Source: Dendrolimus kikuchii
Taxonomy: Eukaryota > Arthropoda > Insecta > Lepidoptera > Lasiocampidae
Length of the DNA: 64,000 nucleotides
Assembly: GCA_019925095.2 (NCBI GenBank)
Contig: CM034401.1
Coordinates: forward strand, 9,087,838-9,151,837
Direction of reading: 5' to 3'
The notes below the pieces were generated by a model that saw nothing but the letters and a program-made list of their open reading frames with translations, made no database searches and had not been told where the DNA came from. Of the stretch, positions 1 through 12,064 are shown in pieces. A program made the position numbers and the translations under genes. Each line of letters starts with the position of its first letter. The stretch's first letter is position 1.

Positions 1-2915
1 AAAATTATTTGTGTTTCGCCGGAGTCCGTAAGCGACGATTATAAATTTTCTGGCATAAAATATATTAGCTTCTATCTCTACCTGAGGCTACGTTTGCGCA
101 AGATTTAGAATAAAGTAGAAGTAAAATAAAGAAGATTAAACATTTATTATTATAAGAAGACATGGGCAAGAAACTAAACGTTAAACTATTAAAATTCCAT
201 GCAACAGCGCCGCTAAAACAAGTCAAGTGATCTAAGTTATTAATTTCTGAGAGCTGGCGTTTGTTGTCAGCATACATGGTCATGACACCCGCTAGAAGAC
301 AGTAATAGTTACAATTGTTTATATTCATAATAGGGCAAACTATACCATTTTTACTGCCTCCTAATGATTAGCTATATTTGTAAACAAGAAAAATGAAATT
401 TCATAAGAACTTGAACTAATTGACTGGTTGCCAATCATTTTGGCAACATTGGTATACTTTATATTAAATATTTATTTATACCTTTTGAAACTTGTAAAAT
501 ACCAAAATGAGATTTACGTAAATTTAAGAATAAATAAATAAAATTCTGAAACACAAATATGTATTTAAAAACGGTAATTTATGATTAGCGGATATTTTAA
601 TTTTATTCATTGCTAATCGTCAAAAAGTTTGTAATCTTGTAACAAGATCAAAAATAAGAGAAACAAGCGTAGTTGTCTTCCATCTTATTATTTAATAGTA
701 ATTACGTATAAGGCATATTAAAGATTTGCTGAGCTAAGGCAGCGAATATAAATCGGGTGTTTCATGAAATATCGCGACGCAGCCGTGGGCTATGCGGCAC
801 GGCAATGAGTTGCCCGCTGCCTTATCTCTGCCGATACGATTTTATACGATATTCAATTTTTTCTTTTTCTGACTTTTATGGATCGGTTGTTCGCGGTGTC
901 TCGATAATTTGAGATCGACCTTTTATGTTGTAATTTATATACAGGGGCCTAATTCTGCTATTACTACCTCGTCAAAACCGCTGGACCCTGTCGTCTCAAT
1001 CGTAGGATTGCCTGATTTCGGTATTCTGTTAACTCCAATAGCGTGCCCGTGGCACGGTACTGTCTTTATAAATATATTTATAAGCGAAAAGTCGCGAAAG
1101 AAATGTTTAAAATTTATGGCAGTTTTTCAATTATTCATTTCGGCTAACGCGATTTCTGCAAATGGTGGTACCAATATTTTTGAAGTATTGTTCCGCCGCG
1201 ACGAATTCGAGAGGGTATTGTGAATTTAGTAGAATACGAATTTTTGAATCTAGTAATGTAATCATATTTCGAATATCTTTGCAACGCCAAGATTTTGAAA
1301 TAGTAGTAATATAGTAAGTGTTTTTCGTGGTACCTCATTCCGTGAGCATAGTCACACACTCGCAATTCTCTTACCTTTTGGTGTTGCGGTATTCTTAGAA
1401 GTCTTAGTTTACGACAGCTGGTTCTTACGAATATTATTTAAGTATATAAAACAGGTTACGAGCAGCGTTCTCACAAGAGGTCCGCGCCCGTATCATAACT
1501 GGCCATTTTATGCCATTGTAACAATCTCACATAGACCGCTCCTGCCTGCAAAAACACTTGCATTGTCTTTATTATTTAACATTTGGCTCTATCATTGAAC
1601 CGTGTTTGATATTTTTCATACATAAATACTTCCTGCAAATTGTTACGTTCATTTCTTATGAAACACAAATACAATAATTTGGAAATGAAGTAAGAAAAAG
1701 AATATAGTTAACAAATCTTTATTACACGGTGTAGGTAATGAGGGCAAAAAATGTGAACTGTTTAAGTATTCCTGTTGTGTACACAGTTTGTGAAAAAGTT
1801 TCGCAGACATATTATTCATAATGAACATCGAGGGTTGCAATTTTAAAGGGAATTTTATAACTTATAGCTATATTATTAAGACACATTTTAAGTTGCGAGC
1901 GGTCGTACCCATGTTCAGAATTTCTATCTAAAACGTATCGATTTTAAATTTTAAAAAATACCGTGTCTGTTGCCCGCGGCTTCGAAACATGATCGATTGA
2001 GTTTATTATGGGTATTTTTTATTATTTTATGTAAATGCACTAAATACCATGGGTAGCGGGCTGATTATGCATCTTTCGCAACTCATAATTCGTTGCTTAC
2101 TATCAAAATTGTTTTTCTGTGTTGAAAGTGTTCTACTTATTTTGAATACGTATTCAAAATAACTACGTTAGCAATACTGAGGTACAATTTCTAAAGCGTA
2201 TTTTAATGCTTTCGGGTAATTTCTATATATATTAGAGGAGTTGAGACAATTTGATTTTTTTAAATACTGAAGTCCTGAGTTTTGTCAGCTTTAGTTACTG
2301 ACATACATTTACTGAACTATTGTGACAATCTTTTTCTAATATAATTGAGTTATCTAAATATAATCATTTCAAAACTTCTCTTTTTTATTATGGTTACCAT
2401 GGGGTATTCTAAAAACGTAAAATAATCTAATTAACCTGGAACTGAAGTTAGCAAATTTCTAGTTTACATCTTTGTTAAAGTAAATCTAATAACATTAACG
2501 GTGGTATGGCTACACGACCAATTCTTACAAATTTAATTTTTTAAAGTATTAACTTCACTTCTTCACATAACTAAGCTCAGTTACCTAGGAAAGGTTAGTT
2601 TTACAAAACTATTTTAATTTTCATGGCAGAATTGAAACAAGAAAGTTATGTAAAGTAGTGACTAAATTAATGTCAGTAATTAAATTAATGACAGTAAAAA
2701 ATATTACCTGATTTTTTTTTACTCAATCGTAATTTTTGGGTTTAACACCAAAGCACTATATTATATATATCATATACTCTCTAGCTGTTACTCGTGACAT
2801 CGTTCGCATTTTTTATAAGAAATGTCTCTCAAGAACATATAATAATTTAGTCCCTTAGTTTACCCGTTCAGGGATGTTGGGCAAAATCGCTGAAATATAA
2901 TGCATTGAGCGTTAT
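1..2915. other. AT-rich unique sequence, no gene recognised
   Basis: Mostly low-complexity AT-rich sequence with frequent stops in all frames. Open frames here are under 105 codons and show no motif I recognise. A small GC-richer islet lies at about 755-840. I see no repeat family that I can name before the SINE that follows. Confidence 0.6.
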
Positions 2916-2916
2916 T

Positions 2917-3209
2917 ATATATAATAACAGGCCATAAATATCCCACTGCTGGGCTCGGGCCTCCCATTATAGGGGAACGGACCCGCCACACTTGTCTAAG
3001 GCGACTTGGCAGGTTTGACACATCGGTCATATCGATGTGCAGGTTGCATCATGATGATTTCCTTCGCCGTTCTTAGCACGTGGTAATTGTAATAATATGC
3101 ATATTAGGTCAGAAAACTGCTTAAGTGGTGCATGCGTTCCAGCGAGGATCGAACCCGCACCTTTTGAATTTTGGACGCGTGCGTTAGCCATTACGCTACC
3201 ACGGCTACT
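2917..3209 (-). mobile_element. tRNA-headed SINE, family S1, copy 1
   Basis: Read on the minus strand, the element starts near 3209 with an RNA polymerase III A box (TAGCGTAATGG, 3188-3198) and a B box (GGTTCGATCCT, 3145-3155), i.e. a tRNA-derived head. The body contains 'CACGTGCTAA' and 'ATCATGATGCAACCTGCACA', and the 3' part ends in 'CCCAGCAGTGGGA' followed by ATATTTATGGCC, a tail shared by many lepidopteran RTE-mobilised SINEs. A second copy with the same layout is at 40203-40462. I could not find a clear target-site duplication for this copy. Confidence 0.85.
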
Positions 3210-3699
3210 ATACTTATATATATCTATGGAAATATATTTTTGTTATTATCAAAAACCTAACTATACACTTCCATAATGATGGAAACCATTCCCTAACTTG
3301 TGGAATAATGAGTTGCCTAGAGTTACCTTTTAAATATTTCACTCTATTCAAGATTGTTTTTATACCTATATCTTTATCTAATTTCAATAAAATCCGACCA
3401 GCCGATAACAAAGTTCCTTTTTCATTTATGAGTACAAAACAATTAAAATTTTAGTGAGTTTATTCGACTGATGTTTTTATGCCAAATTAATAGGTTATAA
3501 AAATGGCGAAGATGCTTAATGTACTCTGAGCCTTGAGGTAGGTAATAAAATAAATTGGAAAATGTTTGAACTCTATTAGTTAGCTTGTGTTTTTAAACAT
3601 AAAATTTTATGTCCCTCATCCTGGATTACACGAAAGCGTCTCAACGGGGAGCAAAAGCTTTGTAAATAAAAAGGTTCCCTAACAAATTATATTTTTTAA

Positions 3700-3960
3700 A
3701 GGCGGGTAGTGTCGGCATTTGTTGTCGTGTCATAACTTGTCGCTGTTAGGTTCGCTTCACGTCGGTAAAGTTACACGACAAGCAACCGGACACCTCGTTG
3801 CGTGTTGCGTGCATTGGCAGTAGTGGTAGCCCACGCAGTCCGAACCCAGGTCTCCATACCAGGGATGCGAGACATCGAGTCTCCCATACATTTCGAATAT
3901 CATAAATCACAATCGACGTGCAAATCTGTCAGTCATTGTGACACATCGCAGAACTTCCAA
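3700..3960. other. GC-richer islet of unknown nature
   Basis: This stretch is visibly richer in G+C and CpG than its surroundings. It contains a short imperfect inverted repeat, TTGTCGTGT (3722-3730) against ACACGACAA (3773-3781). I recognise neither a protein nor a repeat family. It could be a decayed element or a conserved non-coding sequence. Confidence 0.3.
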
Positions 3961-4429
3961 ACGTATTAATTTGCTTTTTTTTCTTTATTATGTTTATTTC
4001 CACTTTTTGTTCGCTTCTCAAAAATGTTAGCATTTTATACAGGTTGGATAACTATAGTCTATGAATAAACTTCTTAATAGCGAGATAATGACAAAGACAT
4101 AAAATTATCGTAACATATTTTATGACGTAATTTTAGCGCCGAGCATTTACAATGCAAGCCTAAATATATCTTAAGTTTGTTATAGGTCTTAAAAACCGAA
4201 TTGCAGATCATTTATTACAAATGAAAGTACAATAACTAAGAAAACAAATCAAATATTAACTAGGAATTACTTTATATCAGTCTAAGGAAATAAATCTGAA
4301 ATCGGGCGTGCGTTTTAATTAGCAACTTAAAACTAACACTTAAAATTTTATTGAATATATTGTATATATATATATATCTCTTTAATTGTAAAAATGAAGC
4401 AGCATAACCTAATCGTATTTTTCTGCCCC

Positions 4430-4705
4430 CGTTCCTAAATCCACCATACGGCGGAATGTTGGAGAACGAGTTTCTCTCCGTCCCTCTCTTTTCTATGGTG
4501 CAACTATGTCCGTCCTCGTCAGCTGCTTGTCATTTTCTATAAGTTTTTCTAACATTCTCGGCGCGCGCGCACCGCCCCTCCATTTCGACCGAACGGCTGT
4601 CTCGAATGATAACTTTTGTTTGCTCAACAGTTATGAACTTACGACTATTGTCCGACACATCGAAGCTTGTTACGCCCGCTTCGAGTGTTTACTCACTAAA
4701 TGAAG
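4430..4705. other. GC-richer islet with open frame, unknown
   Basis: A sharply bounded GC-richer segment with a CG-alternating stretch (GCGCGCGCG) near 4560. A 65-codon open frame (4506-4703, plus) covers it but resembles no family I know and lacks splice-like borders. Near-direct repeats of AAATGAAGCA occur at both sides (about 4393 and 4698), which could reflect duplication at an inserted element. Alternatives are a regulatory islet or an old element. Confidence 0.3.
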
Positions 4706-6269
4706 CAATGTTACCTCACCTTTCTAGCTAGAGACTAAAGTAATTCTCAAATTAAAAATCATGACACACGCGCGTCATAATATTGTATTTGAATTGAATT
4801 AATTGCTCTTTCTAACGAGCCGCTTTTATCTGCTATAAAGCAGTCTGGTGGTTAAAGCTTGTGCTGTGTTTCTTGCTGACTATCAATCTTTAGTATTAAA
4901 TACATTTTTCATGGTAATAAGTGAAAAGTGAAAGGTGAAAGTATCTCTGAAAAAGCCTTTATATCCTGTAATAATATATATCTTAGTGGTTGTTACAAAT
5001 TATTCCTTGTGCTGGAGAAAACTTTTTAAAATAAAACATATTTGATGACATTTTAGAGTCGGTAAATCTCTCTTCATTTTATATCTAAACAACATATTAT
5101 AACCAAATTAATAAGTTTTCACAACTGTTGCAAGGGTAAATTGCGATGAATTGCAACTAGTGACATCTAGGTAACTAGCTGAAGTTAATGGTCAAGGAAA
5201 TACATAAAATATTTGAGTTATCTTTCCAGTATTTTTTTACAAGAAAATAATTATAATCTTGTATTACAATATAACCGACCAACTACCTAACTGTTTGAAA
5301 AGTAAATAACTGACTGTTTGAAAAACAACTGTGCATTGGATAATATTTCATGTATTCACAATCAAGATGGGGCGTAAATAGTTCAGATTAAAAAGGGGTG
5401 ACAACACGAAGAATATTTATAGGTACTACTATACTTTTCAGATGTCCAACATGAGACCAAAACAAATGATAACCAACAAATCTAATTGCTGTAAAAGAAA
5501 TGTTTGCAAATTAGGAATATTTTCATTTGTTAAATTAATTTATGTTTGTCAAACTGCTATAGACATTATAAAGTCTCGCAAACAATTCACGACAAAAACA
5601 AACGCTAGCTGGAGTGATATCAAACGTCTAAAACGCGATTTTTGAAATGTGATTTGCTATATGAAAAAGTCTTGAAAATGGGCTTTAGAAGTACTAAAAT
5701 TGGGCGTTAGCATCAAAATCATTTTTCATTCTAGCTACAAGAGCTTTTACTCGCTGTTTTGCTTCGTCAATTTTGAATTTGTACCTCGCGGAAACTATCC
5801 TAGTTATCAGGATAAATGTATCGCATGTTCTTTCTCGTTTCTGAAAGTACATAGACAGGTAGATATCTATCGTATGTATAAATTTGTATCTACAAATACA
5901 TACCGTGATATAACTTCGTGTTCTTATACTACACTATTTATCCTCTACCTTGACACATACTTCTTAATGCTATCATATCAACTGCACTTATTCTATTTTT
6001 ATGATTTTTCTGACATACCCGATAATATGTAACCCTTTTGGCTGCTTGAAAAGAGTTTAGAGCTCTATTTACCTTGTTCTTTGTTGTTGATTTCTTTACA
6101 ATATCTGCTTTAGACTTAACGTCTATCTTTTTGCTTTCATCTTTACCCAATAATTTAGAATCAGTATAATATGTGTTTTTTCCATAATTTCCGTTTATGG
6201 TACTTACCGTTATTTATACTAATAAATAACAGAGTATTTTTTCTTCTTCTATGGGTCTCAATAAAATAT

Positions 6270-6425
6270 GTATAGAGGAAGGAATAGGTGCGCACTGAAA
6301 ATCAGTACTATGTCGGATTAACTTTCAGTACAGGAATATACTGAGTGCCAACCTCATCTGTCCAATTGCGGCAAGCAACTATAGAATTGTTTTGCGTTTC
6401 TTCTTTCTTCTATCTTTCTTTTCTG
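6270..6425 (+). repeat. Dispersed repeat R3, copy 1
   Basis: The string around GCACTGAAAATCAGTAC, then TTTCAGTACAG, TACTGAGTGCCAACCTCAT and a CTTCTTTCTTC tail, recurs in the same order at 57395-57575 and, more diverged, at 11215-11325. The pattern resembles the 3' end of a lepidopteran non-LTR element. No coding part is attached. Confidence 0.6.
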
Positions 6426-6892
6426 GGATGTTTCAACAAGAATGCATGATTAATAGCATTAGCTCTTCGGGAGAAGTTAAAATCTTAATCTGACCGCAAC
6501 GTAATTCTGCATCGACTGCGTAATGCTAACGAGATACAAATTAAAAGAGACCGAGACGTGTGCCAAAGGTAACTTTATGGGCTTCGCATGTCTTATATCA
6601 ATAAATTATTAACCACGGCTCTTGTTTGATTTTACATTCTTGTTCACTACAATTTATTTCAAAATAGACTTTACACCTTTTGTTTACAGTCTTAAATTCT
6701 TCACTTCGCGGTAAATGCATTTTGTTCAAATATAATCCTTATTGCTCAGCTTTAATGTGTAATTTGTCTTTGTTTAGGTAGACATAGCGTTGTACAAATA
6801 GTGGTAGCAATAAGTAGGTATTGGGCGTCAGCGTGTAGAGGCGAGAATCTTTACTTTTAATTAATATGCTGAATCTAGGCAGCGAGTATTCG

Positions 6893-6955
6893 CTATTTTC
6901 AATTAATCCTCGGTGCACTCGGTAGCATGTTTTGAATTGTGTGATTTAATGGGAC
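6893..6955 (+). repeat. Dispersed repeat pair with 55005-55068
   Basis: The segment 'AATCCTCGGTGCACTCGGTA...GTTTTGAATTGTGTGATTTA' is matched at 55005-55068 with substitutions in the middle and near identity at both ends. Too short to classify. Confidence 0.5.
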
Positions 6956-8017
6956 TCACTGTTTCCCATGCAATTCATATAATACTATTATTATTATGTG
7001 TTTCTTAGAACCTAAGGTCACTCTATGTCTTTTTTTATTTCGCAAATATGGTTTTACATTTAAAAATTTATAAATCTTTAAAATTTAGAATAATCTTAAA
7101 TCATATAGGTACTAAGCCCTACATCCTTTTACCCTGTTTCAGCCAACCTGTAGGTATTTGATTGACGCCAAACAATAATTGAGTTCTTGTGTTAACTCGA
7201 AGTCACGTTTTACAAATGATTAAGCATTGAATATTTTTTAGAAACATTCATTTTTAATAGGAGTTTTGCATAGCAGTTTTTAATGAAAATAATATTTCTT
7301 TCAGAAATCACCACTGTTCAAAACCCAGCCAAAAACTACCGTCATTTCATTTAATTTTTCTATATTATTGTTCGTCATCATTAACCATTCGCAATTTGCG
7401 TTATGTAATGATATATTCATGTGGGGCGTAGTAAGAGATACCGAAACTCAGGGTAACTAATGGATAATTGCATAATTTACTTTACCGCGAAGAGAACTCA
7501 ACACTTCTCAGTGCTGATAATTAAAAACGCTAATAGGTAGGTATCAGCAGAAAATATAGCTGTGTAACCATGTTATAATATTATTTATACACATCGTATT
7601 ATAATTGCTGATATTATGAGTCAAATGTAATTAAGTAATGTAATATTCTAGTATCTTAATACATACATACATAGTGTAGGGGCAAAAACTTGTCGCAATG
7701 AGTAATAAAAAAGAAATTGTGGTTATTAAGCAAATGTGTTCTGTTGGGACAGGTCAGTAGAAAACTCGATTTCCGTTTCCTCGTTTTCTAATACAGATAT
7801 AACGTGTACTCTATTTTTTATAAACATATACATAAAGGCTAGTGTTGTTAATGAAGTAGTTAGTGTATTCTTTTACATGATGATGATAATAATCGGAACA
7901 CGTTGTATACCGCTAAGCTACTGAGCAAGTTACGCTTACGTATAATATACAAGAGACCACTGAAGAGTCGATTCCCGACACACTGACTATAGTAGGTAAC
8001 GGAAAGTTCACTTACAA

Positions 8018-8102
8018 TTTATGCCTGGAATCGAACCGGAAGCCTTTGCGTTGGTGCGAGGGAGGCCGCCGAAGGCTTAGCCCACTGAACAACAGAGGCC
8101 AT
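8018..8102 (-). mobile_element. tRNA-derived SINE head, family S2
   Basis: On the minus strand a near-canonical A box (TTGTTCAGTGGG, 8081-8092) is followed by an exact B box (GGTTCGATTCC, 8027-8037) with tRNA-like spacing. There is no convincing acceptor stem or full cloverleaf, so I read it as a SINE promoter or tRNA pseudogene rather than a working tRNA gene. The body downstream (toward 7930) is not recognisable. Confidence 0.6.
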
Positions 8103-8214
8103 CGAGAATGTTTTGGGGTTCTGATAATAAAAGGTAAAAATAAACTCTTATGATGTGCAATAACGATATTTAGATTAGGCTACAAAAACTGCCTAAGCTA
8201 TGTATATTGTCTGT

Positions 8215-8670
8215 TGGGAGTCACACTCACTTCTTGGTTTCAGAGTAAGATCCACTTCTCCCTCTCCCATTACATCACCTCTGGGGCTATTTCCAAATCA
8301 CTTCGCACGAATTTCATGATTTATTGAACCCTCCCCGTTCCTTGTCATAGCTGGTCACATTCGTGAGACTCCTCCCTCCCTAGTGTGACATCACATATTT
8401 TGCAACTTTATATCAAGAAATTATTCAATTAAATCAGCAGTTCTGTAATTAGCTTTAATATATTATTACATTTTAAACTATTACATTTTAACCCTCCTTC
8501 CACCACTTGTCATACAATATCACACAATGTCACACTTCGTCACCCTTCCCCTTTAAAGTCTGACGTATTTTATGGGTGGCCCCTCTACCCCATCCGAAAG
8601 ATTGGCAACGCGTTGGCCTTACCCCGGGTGTTGCAAATGTCTAAACGTAGGCGACGGTAACCACTTCATG
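8215..8670 (+). repeat. C/T-rich lepidopteran repeat, SINE-like family F2 at its 3' part
   Basis: Two runs of 'GTGAGACTCCTCCCTCCC...GTGTGACATCACAT' and 'TGTCACACTTCGTCACCC' type sequence resemble a repeat common in moth introns. The last part (about 8590-8665: TTGGCAACGCGTTGGCC, then TGTTGCAAATGTCTAAACG) matches family F2 seen at 48906-49125 and 41660-41805. No protein is encoded. Confidence 0.55.
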
Positions 8671-8879
8671 TTGCTAGTTTTGCCATATAAAAAAGTTAAT
8701 TTGGCCACTCTGTCCTACTAATTGTACTTGCAGTAATCGAAATTTTTGGGGTTTTCACTTTTTTGCAGAAACGGCGCTAATCTATACATAAACATTTTTT
8801 TTTCTTGTTTTTTAGATACTCTAAAAGTTATATAACATAAATATTATTATGTGTTTAAAAATATTAAAATATATTTCCC

Positions 8880-9425
8880 GCGTTTTTCTCGAAACTGCCA
8901 GTATAAAAAGTCCACGTTGGACGCGTAGCAAGGATCACAGTTTTACAAATATTTCAAAAAATTGTCCTGCTGGAAATGCCCTCTGTATTTCCAACAGGAC
9001 AATGGGTTATTTACAATGAGAATACATAAATCATGGAAATTGCCATAAAACACGAAATAAGCTAGTTTATAGTTCTAGTAGAAATCGTATCCGAATCAAT
9101 TATTTTTTATGCATACTAACCACTTCAAAATCACTCCCGAGAAAATTCCTGCTAGTTTCCCGGGATAAAAAGTATCATATATTTTATTATAGAGAATTTG
9201 CTATTGACCAGTCAAAATAAGTAATAAGTCAAGTCAAAATCAATTTCTTTTTGGTTTAGACCTTTAAACTTCTCCCAAGAAAATTCCCGCGGGAAACGCA
9301 AAATATAAAAACGTAGATTTTAAGTCCGATAACTTGCTGTTGATCAGCGAAAACCGTATCGAAATCGGCTCAATAGATTTTACATGAATCCTGAACAAAC
9401 AGACAAACACAAAAAGTCTATAAAA
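8880..9425 (+). mobile_element. Lep1/Helitron-like non-autonomous repeats
   Basis: Two degenerate units carry the hallmark order of this group: cysteine-free, non-coding text with 'CCCGGGATAAAAAGTATC', a 'GATCAGCGAAAACCG' and 'CGAAATCGG' block, then 'GAACAAACAGACAAACAC' at the 3' end. The same order is seen at 41935-42175, 42225-42640 and, inverted, 21775-22035. A 43-nt hairpin (8961-9003) lies inside. Class assignment as Helitron-like is from memory of lepidopteran repeats. Confidence 0.65.
8961..9003. repeat. Stem-loop, 17-bp stem
   Basis: ATTGTCCTGCTGGAAAT (8961-8977) faces ATTTCCAACAGGACAAT (8987-9003) across a 9-nt loop, with one mismatch. It lies between two Lep1-like units. Short hairpins near 3' ends are usual for Helitrons, but no CTAG-type terminus follows immediately. 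Confidence 0.75.
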
Positions 9426-9455
9426 CAAAAGACACAATTTACAATTTTATAATAT

Positions 9456-9750
9456 TACTAGCGGCCCCGGCAGACGTTGTCCTGCTCTAAAACATAAAAA
9501 TATACGTCCAGATTTCAGCGACAGCTACTGGGTACAACTGAAAATTTAAGCTATTGTACTCAAATAAACCCCAAAAAAATTTGTCAAAATCCTGTAACCC
9601 GATTCCAACACCACTTACCGGGTCCAATTGTGAATCTAAACCATTCTCAAATTCACTTGAACACACATAAAAATTCATCAATCGGTCAAAATCGGTCCAG
9701 CCGGTTATATACATGCAAAGAAGAATTTAATATATAAAGATAGATATTGT
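9456..9750 (+). mobile_element. TAGCGG-family repeat, copy 1
   Basis: Starts with CTAGCGGCCCCGGCAGACG and TTGTCCTG, continues with 'CACTTACCGGGTCCAATTG', 'GAATCTAAACCATTC', 'AATCGGTCCAGCCGG' and ends in 'GAAGAATTTAATATATAAAG'. The same ordered blocks occur at 16053, 52315, 54411 and, inverted, at 26190-26575. Only the 16053-16692 copy shows both inverted ends. Confidence 0.75.
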
Positions 9751-9788
9751 ATATGAATTATGCTTTGACTAAGTACATATACATATAC

Positions 9789-9790
9789 AT

Positions 9791-9821
<31 letters not shown>

Positions 9822-9830
9822 CACACACTA

Positions 9831-9865
<35 letters not shown>

Positions 9866-9909
9866 CACACACACACACAAACACACACGCACGCACACAT
9901 ATATATATA
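9789..9909 (+). repeat. (CA)n microsatellite
   Basis: An almost pure CA dinucleotide tract of about 110 bp with a few interruptions (CG, CTA, CAA), followed by a short (AT)n run. It lies between a TAGCGG-family copy and a LINE tail. Confidence 0.97.
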
Positions 9910-9915
9910 AATAAG

Positions 9916-10036
9916 AGTTATGAATGTCAAAGAAGCAAGTGAGGTTTGTAAGAATAAGCCTAAATGGCGCTCTGTTGTTCGTACCTACCCCTCAAGGGAA
10001 CTGGCGTGAAGTTATGTATGTATGTATGTATGTATA
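9916..10036 (+). mobile_element. LINE 3' end with (ATGT)n tail, copy 1
   Basis: Open frame from about 9917 to a TGA at 10007-10009 reads RVMNVKEASEVCKNKPK, WRSVVRTYPSRELA and stop, then passes into GTTATGTATGTATG. The same C-terminal peptide and tail occur at 40890-41079 and, shorter, at 44311-44365. A conserved ORF end followed by a simple-repeat tail is typical of a 5'-truncated non-LTR retrotransposon. Confidence 0.75.
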
Positions 10037-10039
10037 AAA

Positions 10040-11210
10040 TATAACATTATAATCAAACTAGTTTTATATAAAATTATGCAAAGATCATGATAGCTATTTT
10101 TTATATAAGTAGTTTTTATGACCTAATATGCATATTGTTATAATTGTCATATGCTGACGCAAAAAAGGCCTGCGAGAAACAAAATAGCCTCGCTGGAAGA
10201 TCTTCCTTTAAGACGGAGAAGCATTCCATCTCGCTCCTCCACCTTAAACAGGGCATCCCTAAATATCCATTCGCCATTAAAGATTTCCTTAACAACTAAT
10301 AGCTGAATAATAAATTACTAATAATTATCTGTAGTATTTTATGTTTACCCGCCTTTTGTACTATATCCATTCCATGCACAGGATATAATATATTATTCAA
10401 GTGATAATAATAAATTACTTGAGACGCTGATGGAAATGCTCTTGTATGTGTGAGTGCCTATAAAACGTATATTGATTAATTGATGATAATCATATGTACA
10501 TATTTAGCTCTATTGTAAATCCAAATCCAAAATATACGGGGTCGATGAACTGTTGGTCAAGTGGGAAGAAAACTCGTAAACATTTTTATAGTTCATCTAG
10601 TCCGCAGCTTTGAGATTTTTCTTATATTGCGTAATTATTTACGACGACTCTGTAGTGTGAAGGTCGGTTGTATGTAGTTTATATTAACCTTAAACCTGCT
10701 AGCAAGTTTTAAGCTTACAAAACATTTCTTTTCGATTTAATATGTTAGTGTTTATATGTAATATTATTTTGTTTGTGTGTAATATGTTTTAATATTATTT
10801 TGTTTTTTTTACATTTTTGTATTATGAATTTATTGCACGTGAAACTTATTGGCTGAGGTATTCCGCAACTCTAAAAGACAAATAAATATTCTAAAGTTGT
10901 ACTTTATGAATATGCTGGTTTCAATTAGCTTCCCTGATTTTTATCTCATTTTTAAATTAATTATACAAAGTCGACACCACTTACTGATTTATTACATTAT
11001 CGAAGACCAGCTAACCCATGCCCACTTCACTAGGTGTTATTAAAATATAAAAGATATTATTAATCAAAATCAGATATAACCTATATCACTCAGAAATAAT
11101 GTAGCTTTCTACTGGTAGAAGAATTTTTCAAAATATGTTAAGTAGTTTAAGAGATTACTTCATACAAACAAACTCATAAACTTAACCTCTTTATATATTA
11201 GTATAAATAG
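10040..11210. other. AT-rich sequence, nothing recognised
   Basis: No gene is visible. A segment at 10180-10290 (GGAAGATCTTCCTTTAAG and a C-rich run) is GC-richer and may be a decayed LINE tail, but the match is too weak to classify. Confidence 0.5.
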
Positions 11211-11214
11211 ATCA

Positions 11215-11325
11215 GTGATTAGTCATCATGGCGTCACGACTGCTGTTATTGATAATCAGCGCTGTGTCTGAAATAATTCCAGCATAGCAATATGCTGAAT
11301 CCTATCCTCATTTGTTGTAAATATG
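11215..11325 (+). repeat. Dispersed repeat R3, copy 2 (diverged)
   Basis: Blocks 'ATAATCAGCGCTGTGTC', 'CCAGCATAGCAATATGCTGA' and 'CCTATCCTCATTTGTTG' follow the same order as in the copies at 6270 and 57395, with more substitutions. Confidence 0.5.
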
Positions 11326-11814
11326 GTGAACACGTTCGTATTTTTTATTTTTTTATTAGTTTGATCGTTGCTTTCTCATGCTTGCTAAATATTCATCGCT
11401 TTAAATGACAATAAAATTTAAAAAAATATAGGAAGCTTATTTACATACAGGAAAGGTATTGTAAGAAAACAGAATGCCGTCTAATTTATAAACGTTACCC
11501 GAAACTGTATATTTTTTTACGATTAGTATTTGTTCATGAGTTTTTGTTTGTTTCCTTGCCTTCCTTGCCTGTGCAAGGCCGGCAGGTAACATATCTTTCG
11601 CAGCAGCGGGGGGTGTCTGGGTCTCACTTAAAACACGTAACCAAATGCCTTTGGGTAGCTGTAGTCTTTACCTGATTTTATTGTAAAATATGTACAAGTG
11701 TTTTTAATACATATTTTAGTTATTTATATCCTCGTTTTATTTTTTATTATATTCATGTTAAATATAATATGTATTTTAAATATGTTTATATAATTTTATT
11801 TTGAATCTTTACCT

Positions 11815-12060
11815 TACATAGTATAAAACAAAGTCGCTTTCCGCATGTTTGTTTGTGTATCCTCTAACTCCTCCTAAATCACGCAACGGAGTTTTAAGCT
11901 GTATTCACCATCAGATAGATAATTTTTCAAGGAAGGTTTATAAAAGTACTAGTTTTGCCCGCGGGTTCACTCGCGCTATATAGCATCCTAATTCATTTTT
12001 TATGTGAATAAAATAGAGCTACTTACTAGGATTTGACTCGCGGCGTAGCCATTGGGAAAA
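11815..12060 (+). repeat. Lepidopteran dispersed repeat with 'AACAAAGTCGCTTTCCGC' head
   Basis: 'TAAAACAAAGTCGCTTTCCG', 'CACGCAACGGAGTTT' and 'AATTTTTCAAGGAAGGTTTA' are blocks of a repeat common in moth introns. The end (CCCGCGGGTTCACTCGCG, then GACTCGCGGCGTAGCC) is of the 'CCGCGG...GCCGCGG' type also seen at 17514 and 18419. Non-coding. Confidence 0.5.
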
Positions 12061-12064
12061 CTCC

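Larger units (their letters stand above)
3210..8015. other. Mostly unique sequence with two GC-richer islets
   Basis: No coding gene recognised. GC-richer islets lie at about 3700-3960 and 4430-4700. Two repeat fragments, at 6270-6425 and 6893-6955, are listed separately. Open frames of 60-110 codons in this stretch show no domain signature. Confidence 0.5.

Noticed and set aside
8018..8102. Intact tRNA gene
   Set aside because: Good A and B boxes, but no acceptor stem pairing or full cloverleaf could be drawn, so it is called a SINE head.
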